Of a DNA stretch of 64,000 nucleotides, positions 7,253 to 15,862 are shown one piece after another (positions within the stretch are counted from its first letter, which is position 1; every line of letters begins with the position of its first letter). The notes beneath the pieces are model-generated. The model was given only the letters and a program-made list of their open reading frames with translations. It ran no database searches and had not been told where the DNA came from. The DNA is taken from positions 62,001 to 126,000 of the forward strand of contig JACKAK010000009.1 in NCBI GenBank assembly GCA_020635115.1, given 5' to 3'. The translations under genes and the position numbers were made by a program. This stretch comes from Halobacteriovoraceae bacterium (GTDB lineage: Bacteria > Bdellovibrionota > Bacteriovoracia > Bacteriovoracales > Bacteriovoracaceae).

Positions 7253-8902
7253 ATGTTTATAAATTCTATAAAGAAACATATAAATAATATCTTAAATATC
7301 GAAATGACTTCTACTCGATTAATATTTATTGCTTCTGTTCTTATTGGATTAATTTATAATTTGAAGTTTTATGAAAAAGTTATCGATATTTATCCAATTT
7401 CATGGAAATATTCATTTTTCTTATTATCCGTAATGATCGTTTTAATAGCTACTTCAAATATTGTTCTTAATTTAATTAGTTTTAGGAAAGCAACAAAAAT
7501 CATTCTGATTATTAATTTTTTAATAGCTTCTATCATCTGCTACGTTACTTCAAATTATGGAATTGTCATAGATGATACAATGATACTAAATGTGCTCAGT
7601 ACAAATATTAAAGAGGCACTTGATTTATTTAATCTCAAATTTTTATTCTATTTTTTTTTTCTAGGTTTAATACCTTCATATGTTATTTCTAAGATTAAAT
7701 TGAAAAAGATATCAATTGGGAAGGAAGTGACGCTTAAAGCAATTAGTGTTGTATTTTCTATTGTTATTGCTTTGGCCATGATTGCTACAACAAGTAAAAC
7801 TTTTGCTTCATTCTTCAGACAACACAAACCATTGCGTTCCTATGTCAATCCAACTTTTTCATATTACTCAGTGTATAAATACTCAAAAAAAAATGTATTC
7901 AAAAAAAATCATGTATTTGTTGAAATAGGAAGAGATGCTAAGGTTTTACAAAAGGATAATAAACGTAATCTGGCCATCTTAATTATCGGAGAAACTGCAC
8001 GTGGGGATCACTTTTCATTGAATGGTTATGAGAGAAAAACAAATCCACTTTTAGAACAAGAGAAAAATATAGTAAGTTTTGATGATCATTCGAGCTGTGG
8101 AACGTCAACGGCCATATCAGTACCTTGTATGTTTTCATATTTACAGCGATCAGAATTTTCATACGCAAAAGCAAATTCCCAAGATAATCTCCTCGATATT
8201 CTAAAACACACAGGTGAAATTAGTGTTCTTTGGCGAGATAATAATTCTGATTCAAAGGGAGTCGCAGCGAGAATCGATTACCAAGATTTTAAAAGTCCTA
8301 AATTAAATAAAGTATGTGACATTGAATGCAGAGATGTCGGAATGTTAGGAGGATTACAAGAATACATCGATGAGCAAAAATCAAAAAATATTTTTATTGT
8401 CCTCCATCAAATGGGAAGTCACGGGCCAGCTTATTATAAAAGGTATCCTAAGAAATTCGAGAAATTTTTACCAACATGTCAAAGTGATCAACTTGAAAAC
8501 TGTACCGTAGAAGAAATAACTAATACCTATGATAATACGATCTTTTATACTGATTATTTTCTTTCAGAAATTATTAAACTTTTAAAACAAAATTCAGAAA
8601 AATTTAAAACTGCAATGATTTACAATAGTGATCATGGCGAATCTTTAGGTGAAAATGGTGTTTACCTACATGGAATGCCCTATCATTTCGCACCAGAAGC
8701 TCAAAAGAATTCTGCATTGATAGTATGGATGGGAGAAAGTAATAAAGATGATAGTAATCTTGAAAATCTTAGAAAACGATCAAAAACTACCGTCTCTCAT
8801 GATAATCTTTTTCATTCAGTATTAGGTTTGATGGAAGTCCAAACGAGTATATACAATTCTCAAATGGATATTTTTTCATCAGATTTTGAAACAAATCTTT
8901 GA
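7253..8902 (+). CDS. eptA: Phosphoethanolamine transferase, EptA type
   Basis: The 549-residue protein has the standard two-part layout. Five membrane helices span about residues 20-195 and are followed by a periplasmic alkaline-phosphatase-superfamily domain. Catalytic features are visible: IIGETARGDH with metal ligand E247, CGTSTAISVPCMFS with the likely nucleophile T284, and NSDHGESLGE with D460-H461. Cysteine pairs near CDIEC and C...C in the 400s match the disulfides of this family. It transfers phosphoethanolamine from phosphatidylethanolamine to lipid A or LPS core, reducing negative charge and polymyxin binding. It is coupled to the PAP2 gene just upstream. Gene name is by family, not by exact orthology. 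Confidence 0.85.
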   Translation: MFINSIKKHINNILNIEMTSTRLIFIASVLIGLIYNLKFYEKVIDIYPISWKYSFFLLSVMIVLIATSNIVLNLISFRKATKIILIINFLIASIICYVTSNYGIVIDDTMILNVLSTNIKEALDLFNLKFLFYFFFLGLIPSYVISKIKLKKISIGKEVTLKAISVVFSIVIALAMIATTSKTFASFFRQHKPLRSYVNPTFSYYSVYKYSKKNVFKKNHVFVEIGRDAKVLQKDNKRNLAILIIGETARGDHFSLNGYERKTNPLLEQEKNIVSFDDHSSCGTSTAISVPCMFSYLQRSEFSYAKANSQDNLLDILKHTGEISVLWRDNNSDSKGVAARIDYQDFKSPKLNKVCDIECRDVGMLGGLQEYIDEQKSKNIFIVLHQMGSHGPAYYKRYPKKFEKFLPTCQSDQLENCTVEEITNTYDNTIFYTDYFLSEIIKLLKQNSEKFKTAMIYNSDHGESLGENGVYLHGMPYHFAPEAQKNSALIVWMGESNKDDSNLENLRKRSKTTVSHDNLFHSVLGLMEVQTSIYNSQMDIFSSDFETNL

Positions 8903-8970
8903 ATGAGAAGATAATATTTATATTAATATGGGTATGCAAAAAAGCTTAAATGATAATAGTGTTAAACTTT

Positions 8971-9792
8971 TTATAAAGATTCAATATATTTCAAAAATTC
9001 TTGACGATATTTATTATTTTCTACAAAAAAGACACCAATATGAGATTTTTGTCCAAAACTCCACATGTTTTTTGGTGATATCAATTCCTCGTAAACAGCT
9101 TCACCCTCAGAGTAATCAACTATAAAATCACCCTTGGAATGAATAACTAATTTCGGCATCTTAAATTCTGAAATATAACCTTGCGGAGATGTTTCCCCTG
9201 AAGCAACGAGATATCCTAAAGGAGAAAATAGAAAAGTTATCCAACTTTTCTGTAAAACTTTCATGGCCATTCTTCTATATGAACTAAAGGTGGAGTCAAG
9301 TACAAGCAGATGAATCTTATCTTTAGTAGGATAAAATCTTAAAGCATCAAGTAAAACTGCACCACCAAGACTTTGCCCAACAACGATAAGCTTTTGGTAA
9401 TTTCCTTTCTCAAATTCATTTTCAACATATTTTAAAAATGTAAGTGCATCTTCACGTAGACCTAAAGGAGAGGGAGAACCTTCGTTTTTTCCGTATCCTC
9501 GATAATCAAACGTTATTAAATCATAATTGTAATCTGTAATCCATAGAAGCGATAACATATGTGAAGACATATTTTCGGCATTTCCATGAAATTGGACGAT
9601 GAGGTTTTTCTTCTGATCGTTTTTTCCATAAATTGTCCATGATGATAACTGCACTCCTGTTGGAGTTGAAATAATATTTTCTTTAAAGTCTTTATTAAAT
9701 TGTTTAGGAGTTGCAAATATATTCTTAGATGGGTGGTAGTAAAAGGAACTACAACTACATAAGAGTAGTGTGCATAAAACTATTTTCCACAT
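8971..9792 (-). CDS. Alpha/beta-hydrolase lipoprotein
   Basis: The N-terminus (LLLCSCSS) contains a lipobox, so the enzyme is probably membrane anchored. The serine-hydrolase landmarks are in order: HGNAEN (oxyanion region), DYRGYGKNEG, GQSLGG with the nucleophile Ser, an acidic residue in SKGDFIVDY, and His in QKSHIG. The closest family by layout is the BEM46/Hydrolase_4 group of small esterases or lipases. It is the last gene of a minus-strand run and its start overlaps the end of the preceding lipoprotein gene by 13 bases. It converges on eptA. Substrate is unknown. Confidence 0.75.
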   Translation of the reverse strand: MWKIVLCTLLLCSCSSFYYHPSKNIFATPKQFNKDFKENIISTPTGVQLSSWTIYGKNDQKKNLIVQFHGNAENMSSHMLSLLWITDYNYDLITFDYRGYGKNEGSPSPLGLREDALTFLKYVENEFEKGNYQKLIVVGQSLGGAVLLDALRFYPTKDKIHLLVLDSTFSSYRRMAMKVLQKSWITFLFSPLGYLVASGETSPQGYISEFKMPKLVIHSKGDFIVDYSEGEAVYEELISPKNMWSFGQKSHIGVFFVENNKYRQEFLKYIESL

Positions 9793-10130
9793 TTAAGGCC
9801 AATACCCTCATATTTATAACCATAGTCACCTACTTTATAATGATTGAGGATGACTACGCTATCTCCACCAGCATCTCTTACTGCTTTTAAAAGATACAGC
9901 TTTGCAAAATTTTCTCCTGTTTCCAAAACATTATCAATACCCAAATATTGACCAAGTTTTTTGCAATTACTTACTTCGCTGTCTTTTTTTATTGAAACAC
10001 TTGTTTCAATTTTTTTTGCATATTCTGGAGATCGGTGAAACAATCCAACGTTCTTCATATTTGTGTTAGTTGCATGTTTAAGGTTTGCACACGAACTTAA
10101 TACCAAAAGTATTAATAAGTTTTTCATCAT
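9780..10130 (-). CDS. Small lipoprotein, DUF4156-like
   Basis: Starting at ATG 10130 (GGGAG seven bases upstream) gives about 116 residues with an N-terminal lipobox ending VLSSC. The upstream in-frame extension to 10193 would bury the signal peptide and is rejected. The mature part has NCKKLGQYLG, then KAVRDAGGDSVVI and a C-terminal Cys. This is the Cys / LG / Ala-rich / Gly-x-x-x-VV pattern of DUF4156-type envelope lipoproteins. A second such gene lies at 53921-54205. It follows the DUF4105 gene by seven bases. Confidence 0.6.
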   Translation of the reverse strand: MMKNLLILLVLSSCANLKHATNTNMKNVGLFHRSPEYAKKIETSVSIKKDSEVSNCKKLGQYLGIDNVLETGENFAKLYLLKAVRDAGGDSVVILNHYKVGDYGYKYEGIGLKCGK

Positions 10131-10137
10131 AGACTCC

Positions 10138-12039
10138 CTAATGAAAAAATGAAATTCCCAAAGAATGAGAGGATCTTGATTCTTTGAATTCATTTTGAAG
10201 GACTATATCAATGTTTTTTAATATGTGAAAAGAACTTTCATGGGAGATGTCAAAATCAGTTTTATCTTGAGTAAAATAATAATCAATTTTTGATGACAAT
10301 TTAGTAGTTGCAAATGATCCCCACCAGTGAAAAAGATTAATTTCAGGGCCAATACCAACTGAGATACTATTTTTTATATATTGAGAACTATAGGTGAGGT
10401 CAGTATTAATGAGCAAACTTAATGTTGAATGAGTACCAATTTGATGGGTTGATCCCCAAGACATTGTAAAATTAGGAACTGTGCAAAGATAACAAAGTAA
10501 GTCATTAGCTTTTTTAAACCCAAAATTTAGAAATAATGTTGGTAGCTTTTGAAATTCACTCCAAGGATGAAGATTTTGGATTTGGACAATTTTTAAACGA
10601 TGAAGTCTTAACTTTTCAAGCTCATGGTAATAACGTATTTGGGTGTTTAAAAACTCTATGGAAGATGTTTTTGGTTGTCCCTCAAAGGGATCTAAGATTT
10701 CATGCATTGCAAATCGATATTCTATTTGAGTGGAATTTTTCTCAATGGAGTGATAGTTGTGTATAAATCTAGCTCTTGCACTTCCATGGCCCTTGTGAGG
10801 TTGTTCATCGAGTGGAATGTCAGTTGTTTTTAAAATTCCAGGATTGTTGACTTTACTACGTTTTTCCAAAACTCTCATTTTCCAATCATAGTGATGCCCT
10901 TTTTCAGTAAGAATTTCATTTGAAAATTTAAGGTCAATATAATTAATTAAAGTATCAAGGATATAACTTTGAGATTTTTCATTTTTAAATTCATTAAATA
11001 TAAGATCCTCATTTTGTGAATCAATGACTTTATGAAGCGTTTCTTTTTCAATATCACTCAGTTGTTGAGCAAAAAAATTAGTTTTTTTCCTTATGCTTGG
11101 ACGATAGTGAACTTTTTTAACTAAATGAGGAACATTATAGACGATATGTATTGTATCCACAGGGATAACATAGATTGGCAATTTATTAATAAGTTCTAAA
11201 TCTTCTTTGGCCGCTTCAAGAATTGTAAGTAAGTAATATGCACAGTTCTCATCAAAATAATAGTAGTCAAACACAGTTTGACCCAACTCCCAAATATGAT
11301 CAACGACTGTCGCAATCTCCTTTTTACTTAAATTCAATTCATAGGACCACAAGTCTCTAGATTCATGATCATTGTATTCACGAATTTTATAAAAATAAGG
11401 AAGTGAAACAAGAGAACCTTGAAATCCACCCATCGTTCCAAGAAGTGAGTAGAGAATAGGATTATCAGTAGTCATGTTTGCGCCATAACTTATGGCCGTA
11501 TCGAGTAACTCACTGTATTTCCCATCAGTGAGATTTTCGGATTTTGAAAGACGAAAAAGTGTATGACCAAATGTTGAAGCAGGTGATTCTAAATAATAAG
11601 AAGAAAAAACTAGGTGTAATTTTTGTGAGTTATGTCTTTTCAAATAATTTTGATATTCTTGACATTTTTCAAAACCCAAAAGATCAATTGGTAGATTTGT
11701 CTGTTCTTTAAGCCATTTAAATCTGGCCGGAAATTTACAAAGTGGATGATCCTTGCTGATATTTAGATTTCCTAGGGAATCTATGAGTGCAAGCAATTCA
11801 TTTTTGGGTTGTGTTTTGCCATTTTTATGGACGAAAAAACCTGGCCCATCCGCTTCACTTTCAACTCCAGAAAGAATATTTCTCCGATAATGTAAAAGTC
11901 GATGCCATCGTTTTGACTCCCATAGTTTTTTTGAAATGGCAGTTTTTTTTACATCAGACAATGCATCAAACGCAAAAATATTTTTTTCAATAAATAATAA
12001 AAATATAAAAAGGGGAACAAGCGTTCCCCATCTCATCAA
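10138..12039 (-). CDS. DUF4105 membrane/periplasmic protein, possible lipoprotein N-acyltransferase (Lnb-like)
   Basis: The 633-residue protein begins with a signal or anchor (LFIFLLFIEKNIFAF). Conserved DUF4105 blocks are visible: FSSYYLESPASTFGHTLFRL, then GGFQGSLVSLPYF, and FDYYYFDENCAYYLLTILEAA. These carry candidate catalytic His and Cys residues. The C-terminal 200 residues look beta-rich. From memory, a DUF4105 member has been reported as the Bacteroides lipoprotein N-acyltransferase Lnb, which would fit a lipoprotein-rich predator; this transfer is an inference. It lies 16 bases after the DUF3015 gene and directly before a lipoprotein gene, so the operon is envelope related. Confidence 0.65.
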   Translation of the reverse strand: MMRWGTLVPLFIFLLFIEKNIFAFDALSDVKKTAISKKLWESKRWHRLLHYRRNILSGVESEADGPGFFVHKNGKTQPKNELLALIDSLGNLNISKDHPLCKFPARFKWLKEQTNLPIDLLGFEKCQEYQNYLKRHNSQKLHLVFSSYYLESPASTFGHTLFRLSKSENLTDGKYSELLDTAISYGANMTTDNPILYSLLGTMGGFQGSLVSLPYFYKIREYNDHESRDLWSYELNLSKKEIATVVDHIWELGQTVFDYYYFDENCAYYLLTILEAAKEDLELINKLPIYVIPVDTIHIVYNVPHLVKKVHYRPSIRKKTNFFAQQLSDIEKETLHKVIDSQNEDLIFNEFKNEKSQSYILDTLINYIDLKFSNEILTEKGHHYDWKMRVLEKRSKVNNPGILKTTDIPLDEQPHKGHGSARARFIHNYHSIEKNSTQIEYRFAMHEILDPFEGQPKTSSIEFLNTQIRYYHELEKLRLHRLKIVQIQNLHPWSEFQKLPTLFLNFGFKKANDLLCYLCTVPNFTMSWGSTHQIGTHSTLSLLINTDLTYSSQYIKNSISVGIGPEINLFHWWGSFATTKLSSKIDYYFTQDKTDFDISHESSFHILKNIDIVLQNEFKESRSSHSLGISFFH

Positions 12040-12055
12040 TTTTCTATTTGAAATA

Positions 12056-12493
12056 TTAAGCTCCGCAAGAAGATCTTAGGACTTCAATTTTGCTTTGAAT
12101 TTCAGCAGAGTTATTTGTGCTGAAAATTGAAGAATAATTAGTTTTTAAAGCAGAATAGAAAGACTCAGTAGATCCACATTTATAGAGTTGTGCCAAAGAA
12201 GTTAGTGTTTCACCATGACCTTTAGCAATATCATTTTTAAGAGCAGGTCTATTCGTTTCGATGAAATAAGAAACGTCGCCTTCTCCTTCAACGCAGTTTG
12301 ATGTACCACTTGTAATTCCAAAAGTTTGAGTTCCAAAAGTTCCATTTGTTGTCGCAGCTGCAATTTGAATAAAACCTTTTTGATCACCGAAAACGACTGA
12401 ACCAAGTCCACATCCGGCCATACCGTAAGACTGTGCGAATGCAGCAATAGAACCCATAGAAAGAATCATAGATAATACGATTTTCTTTAACAT
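12056..12493 (-). CDS. DUF3015 secreted protein
   Basis: The protein has a clear signal peptide (MLKKIVLSMILSMGSIAAFAQ). It is followed at once by YGMAGCGLGSVVFGDQ, then AAATTNGTFGTQTFGITSGTSNC and a final cysteine. These Gly/Thr-rich blocks define the DUF3015 family, common in marine and predatory Gram-negatives and of unknown function. The length (145 aa) is normal. It is the first gene of a four-gene minus-strand operon that ends with the hydrolase at 8971. A GGAG ribosome-binding site precedes ATG 12493. Confidence 0.75.
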   Translation of the reverse strand: MLKKIVLSMILSMGSIAAFAQSYGMAGCGLGSVVFGDQKGFIQIAAATTNGTFGTQTFGITSGTSNCVEGEGDVSYFIETNRPALKNDIAKGHGETLTSLAQLYKCGSTESFYSALKTNYSSIFSTNNSAEIQSKIEVLRSSCGA

Positions 12494-12555
12494 AATATTC
12501 TCCTTAGAATAGTTATTGGAGAAACTAGTTTAACAAAGCCAAATAGTATGGGATC

Positions 12556-12819
12556 TTAATCAAAAAAGTTGATTTTAGGGAAACCAATAATTGACTCAGC
12601 ATACTCGTCAATATTTTCAGGTCTTAAGTTGTCCAGGTCCATCTCAGGTTTTAAAAACAAAAAGAATAATGCATCTTCTTCCCATTCCTTATAATCTTTA
12701 TCAGGAATTTGATCCCTTATTTCTTCAAAAAAATCTGAATGTTTCAATCTTAATTTGGGCATCTCAATAGACCCTATTCTACATGGGCCTTCTTTTCTCT
12801 TATACGATTTAAACTTCAT
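12556..12819 (-). CDS. Small acidic protein of unknown function
   Basis: This 87-residue protein is unrecognised, with no signal peptide or membrane segment. The N-terminal third is basic (KFKSYKRK), the rest acidic and aromatic (DKDYKEWEEDALFFLFLKPE). It is divergent from the ISL3 transposase, whose start is 42 bases away. It lies outside the repeat-bounded interval that may mark that element. GAGAGGATAACA before the ATG supplies a ribosome-binding site. Confidence 0.5.
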   Translation of the reverse strand: MKFKSYKRKEGPCRIGSIEMPKLRLKHSDFFEEIRDQIPDKDYKEWEEDALFFLFLKPEMDLDNLRPENIDEYAESIIGFPKINFFD

Positions 12820-12830
12820 TGTTATCCTCT

Positions 12831-14186
12831 CTTTATACTTAATTTTTCAAAGGATTGAACTATGAGTTTACGACGTATTCACCGTTACTGCATCCCTGGT
12901 TTTGACGTGACAGACACTAAAGAGTGGTTAGATAAAGGCTTTATTGAGATATTTATCAAAGATGGACGTGAAGTTAAACAGTGTTCCAGGTGTTGTCATG
13001 AGCTTGATGCAGCCAAAGTTAGCGAGCATAAAGTCAAAGTTCGCACAATGGATATTCATGGTTTTAAGGGATACTACATCTTTAAAAGAACTAAGCATCG
13101 ATGCGGTAATTGTAAAAAAATTAGAACTTCTAAAATTGACTGGATCTCTGAGGAGACTCCGCACGTAACCGAGGAATATGCTTGGTGGTTAGGACGTCTT
13201 TGTGAGATTACTCCAGTCTCTCGGGCCGCTGAGTTCACTGGCAATGATCCTATGAGTATGTGGCGGTTTGATTTTAAAAGAATGAAGCGGATGTTTCAAC
13301 ACTACAAGATCCCAAAGGTCAGGAGGATTTGTGTAGACGAAGTCTATGCCAGAAAGAAAAAGTATCATGCCAAAGAGTCCAGGGATAAACGCTTTTTCAC
13401 GATAATCTGTGACTTGGACACTAGGAGGGTTATTTGGGTGTCTGAAAGCCGCTCTAAAGAAGCACTTAATGAGTTTTTTCATGTCATGGGAAAAGAGCGC
13501 TGTGAAGAGATTGAAGTTGTAGCGGCAGATCAGTTTGATGGATATAAACTTAGCGTGAAAGAGAACTGTCCCAACGCTATTTTTGTATGGGATCGTTTTC
13601 ATATCATGCAGACGTTTCAAAACTATATTAATAGTGAGAGACAGTGGTTAAATGAGCACATGTGCAAAGGAGAACAAAAGAGACTGACTCGTGGCAAATT
13701 TAAACAGTTATTCACTAAAAAATCTGATCGAAGAACAAAAGCTGAGAACCGGCATATTCGGGAAGTCATGAGAGATAATGAATATTTTGTTTACCTAGAA
13801 CTCATTAAAGAAGGTATGCACCAGATATTTGAATCTGCTTCAGCTCCGGAAGCAAGAGCAAAGTTTGAAGAGATGGGGGAATGGATAAATCAAGCAGGGA
13901 TCTTCTATGAACTAAAAAAATGGTGGAAAACGTTTGATGATGGATGGGATACATTCAGAAACTACTTCAAATACCCTGTTACCTCATCACTTTCAGAAGG
14001 AATAAACAACGTCATCAAAACAATAAAGAAAAGAGCTTATGGTTATAGGAATATGCAGTATTTTAAGCTTAAAATCCTCCAAGTATGCGGATTTTTGAAC
14101 TCTAAGTGGGTACCAATGAATTTTCAATAACTTCAACTTTTTTGTTAGAGAGGCAATAGTATGACAATATTTTTCCTTTATACTTA
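12831..14186. mobile_element. ISL3-family insertion sequence, ends tentative
   Basis: A full transposase gene is bracketed by an 11-base direct repeat CTTTATACTTA (12831-12841 and 14176-14186), enclosing 1334 bases, which is a normal ISL3 length. I found no convincing long terminal inverted repeats inside these repeats. ISL3 duplications are usually about 8 bases, so the ends are uncertain. A 7-base inverted pair CCTCTCT/AGAGAGG (about 12826 and 14148) offers an alternative boundary. The gene has almost no GGCC words (one seen), unlike core genes nearby, which supports foreign origin. Confidence 0.45.
12862..14130 (+). CDS. ISL3-family transposase, full length
   Basis: The 422-residue protein has the ISL3 order. 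It starts with an N-terminal zinc finger (CSRC and CGNC about 50 residues apart) and a helix-turn-helix region. The DDE domain follows: RRICVDEVYARK with the first Asp, VVAADQFDGY with the second, and SLSEGINNVIK with the Glu. RAYGYRN and a C-terminal CGF follow. No frameshift or stop interrupts it, so it may be active. AAAGGATT before the ATG is the ribosome-binding site. Its C-terminus matches the decayed copy at 1235-2323, so this family has visited the window twice. Confidence 0.9.
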   Translation: MSLRRIHRYCIPGFDVTDTKEWLDKGFIEIFIKDGREVKQCSRCCHELDAAKVSEHKVKVRTMDIHGFKGYYIFKRTKHRCGNCKKIRTSKIDWISEETPHVTEEYAWWLGRLCEITPVSRAAEFTGNDPMSMWRFDFKRMKRMFQHYKIPKVRRICVDEVYARKKKYHAKESRDKRFFTIICDLDTRRVIWVSESRSKEALNEFFHVMGKERCEEIEVVAADQFDGYKLSVKENCPNAIFVWDRFHIMQTFQNYINSERQWLNEHMCKGEQKRLTRGKFKQLFTKKSDRRTKAENRHIREVMRDNEYFVYLELIKEGMHQIFESASAPEARAKFEEMGEWINQAGIFYELKKWWKTFDDGWDTFRNYFKYPVTSSLSEGINNVIKTIKKRAYGYRNMQYFKLKILQVCGFLNSKWVPMNFQ

Positions 14187-14499
14187 CGTAGATTTAGAAA
14201 TTCTCTGCGAAGTTAAAGAGGAGGAGTAAAATTGCAAAAATATGCTTACAAGATTTTTTACGTAGCAATAAATATGTATTTTTTATAGTTTTTATGCCCA
14301 AACATTTTATAGATTTCTTTTGGCCACATCTTTTTTTAGATTTTTTCCCTTATATAATCAGATGTTTAAGAATTGATACAGTTTTTGGAACAGTATATAT
14401 GTACTTTTTTTATACAGAGTTGTGAAAAAAATGCAATGAAGAATATCGCTATTAAATCTTATGCTAGAATGCCTATAAAAAAAATCGGTTAGGTTTATT
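14131..14499. other. 369-base interval without a confident gene
   Basis: The interval holds the right copy of the 11-base repeat (14176-14186) and a strong GAGGAGGAG at about 14218 with only an 18-codon TTG frame behind it. A 43-codon ATG frame (14294-14425) is unusually aromatic, with FIDFFWPHLFLDFFPY. The latter might be the broken start of a larger gene. None is supported well enough to call. Confidence 0.3.
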
Positions 14500-15561
14500 A
14501 TGTACTCAAAATTTATAAGTATTTTATCAAGTTTTATTATTCTACTGAATTCTAGTCTGTTATATGGACAGGAATCAGTACAAGACGCAGTTGTTCAAAA
14601 AGAAGTGGATGAGAAGCAAGAAGTTCCTCGAGATCCCAACTCCCAATATTTATATTATTCGAATAGACCAATAACGAGACCTTTATTTGTCTCTGAAGAT
14701 CTAGAAAAAGCAATAGTACTTTTAGAAAAAAATGATTCTGTAAATTTTGGTATTTGTCCTTATTTTGAGGGGAAAGTTTTTACATTAAATTGTAAAGTAA
14801 TAGGTAAACATTTTGTTCCAAAATCTCAGGATGCACTAGAATATTTCTTAGTAAATTTGGAAATTGAATTTACTAAAGTGTTTGAGAAAAATATTGTTGA
14901 AGGAATGGCCAAGGAAATTTCATCGGCAAATATGCAATTATTGTTTCTTTCTCTATTTACTGTTTCATTTGGTGGTTTTTCACTTCTTAGAACTGTTCAG
15001 TTGATTGAAGATGATTTATGGAAAGAAAGAAAATTGAGAATAAGTGTATATAAGTATGGTGTAATTGCAGGTTTATTTGCGGTTCCTGTAATTTATTTAA
15101 TGTTTAAAAAAGGTTCAATTGGAAATGATATTGAAAAATTGCAATATGATTTTTATGAATTAGAAATAAATAACATTCTTGAAAGAATGGATATTAAGAA
15201 TGTTACCTCAGTAGAACTTTTTAGTGTTGTTATCCAAAGTTTGGAACAATCTATGGATAAAGTTAAAATCAAGAAAAATCCAGTAGATGGATCTGAATAT
15301 GTTTATCAAGAACAATCAGTGCCAATGTTCTTTAAAAAACTAGGTTTTTTAAGTGATAAGAATAAAGGGGTTTTTGAGCAAATTTTCTCTGATTTTTCAA
15401 ACAATATGATTACATTTTCTAAATACCTTGAGACTCTTGCGATTTCATACATGGTTTTAGAAGAGCAAATCGATCTTAATGACACGCTCAAAAATATGGA
15501 GGCCCCTTTAGAGAAACTAAAAGAAAGAAAAAATCTTTCAGAGAAAGAAAACAAAAAATAA
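14500..15561 (+). CDS. Exported membrane protein of unknown function
   Basis: The 353-residue protein has a signal peptide (FIILLNSSLLYGQ), an extracytoplasmic segment with CPYFEGKVFTLNC, and two likely membrane helices near residues 148-165 and 188-205. A long Lys/Glu-rich helical tail follows. No catalytic motif is visible and I cannot name the family. The gene is monocistronic: the next gene converges. Ribosome-binding support is weak (TTAGG about nine bases upstream). Confidence 0.55.
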   Translation: MYSKFISILSSFIILLNSSLLYGQESVQDAVVQKEVDEKQEVPRDPNSQYLYYSNRPITRPLFVSEDLEKAIVLLEKNDSVNFGICPYFEGKVFTLNCKVIGKHFVPKSQDALEYFLVNLEIEFTKVFEKNIVEGMAKEISSANMQLLFLSLFTVSFGGFSLLRTVQLIEDDLWKERKLRISVYKYGVIAGLFAVPVIYLMFKKGSIGNDIEKLQYDFYELEINNILERMDIKNVTSVELFSVVIQSLEQSMDKVKIKKNPVDGSEYVYQEQSVPMFFKKLGFLSDKNKGVFEQIFSDFSNNMITFSKYLETLAISYMVLEEQIDLNDTLKNMEAPLEKLKERKNLSEKENKK

Positions 15562-15583
15562 AATTAAATATTTTTATTTAATT
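15562..15583 (+). terminator. AT-only hairpin just after the gene end
   Basis: AATTAAATA and TATTTAATT form a perfect nine-pair stem around a TTTT loop directly behind the stop codon at 15561. It may end transcription or protect the mRNA end, but it has no GC pairs and no long T run, so the call is weak. The rest of the interval to 15862 holds only a 38-codon frame (15603-15719) without a ribosome-binding site. Confidence 0.3.
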
Positions 15584-15862
15584 CTAGTAGTTTAATATAC
15601 CCATGAATTGGTTTTTTAAAAAAGTAAATTATTTTAAAACTAATACAGTTCCAAACGTCAATCTCCAGCATGAAAATATAAAAAGACTTATGAAGATCTA
15701 TTTTAATATTGAACTTTAGAAAAAATAAATCCGAATATTGTTATCAATTTAACATTAATTTTATTCAGGAAAAGTTATGTTACAACCAGAAATGTTATTA
15801 ATTATGAAATAGATTTTTTATTTCTCCTAATATAACTCCATAAAAGATAGAAATTAATGCAA

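Noticed and set aside
15603..15719. 38-codon frame after the membrane protein gene
   Set aside because: No ribosome-binding site, biased AT-rich content, no neighbours in an operon.
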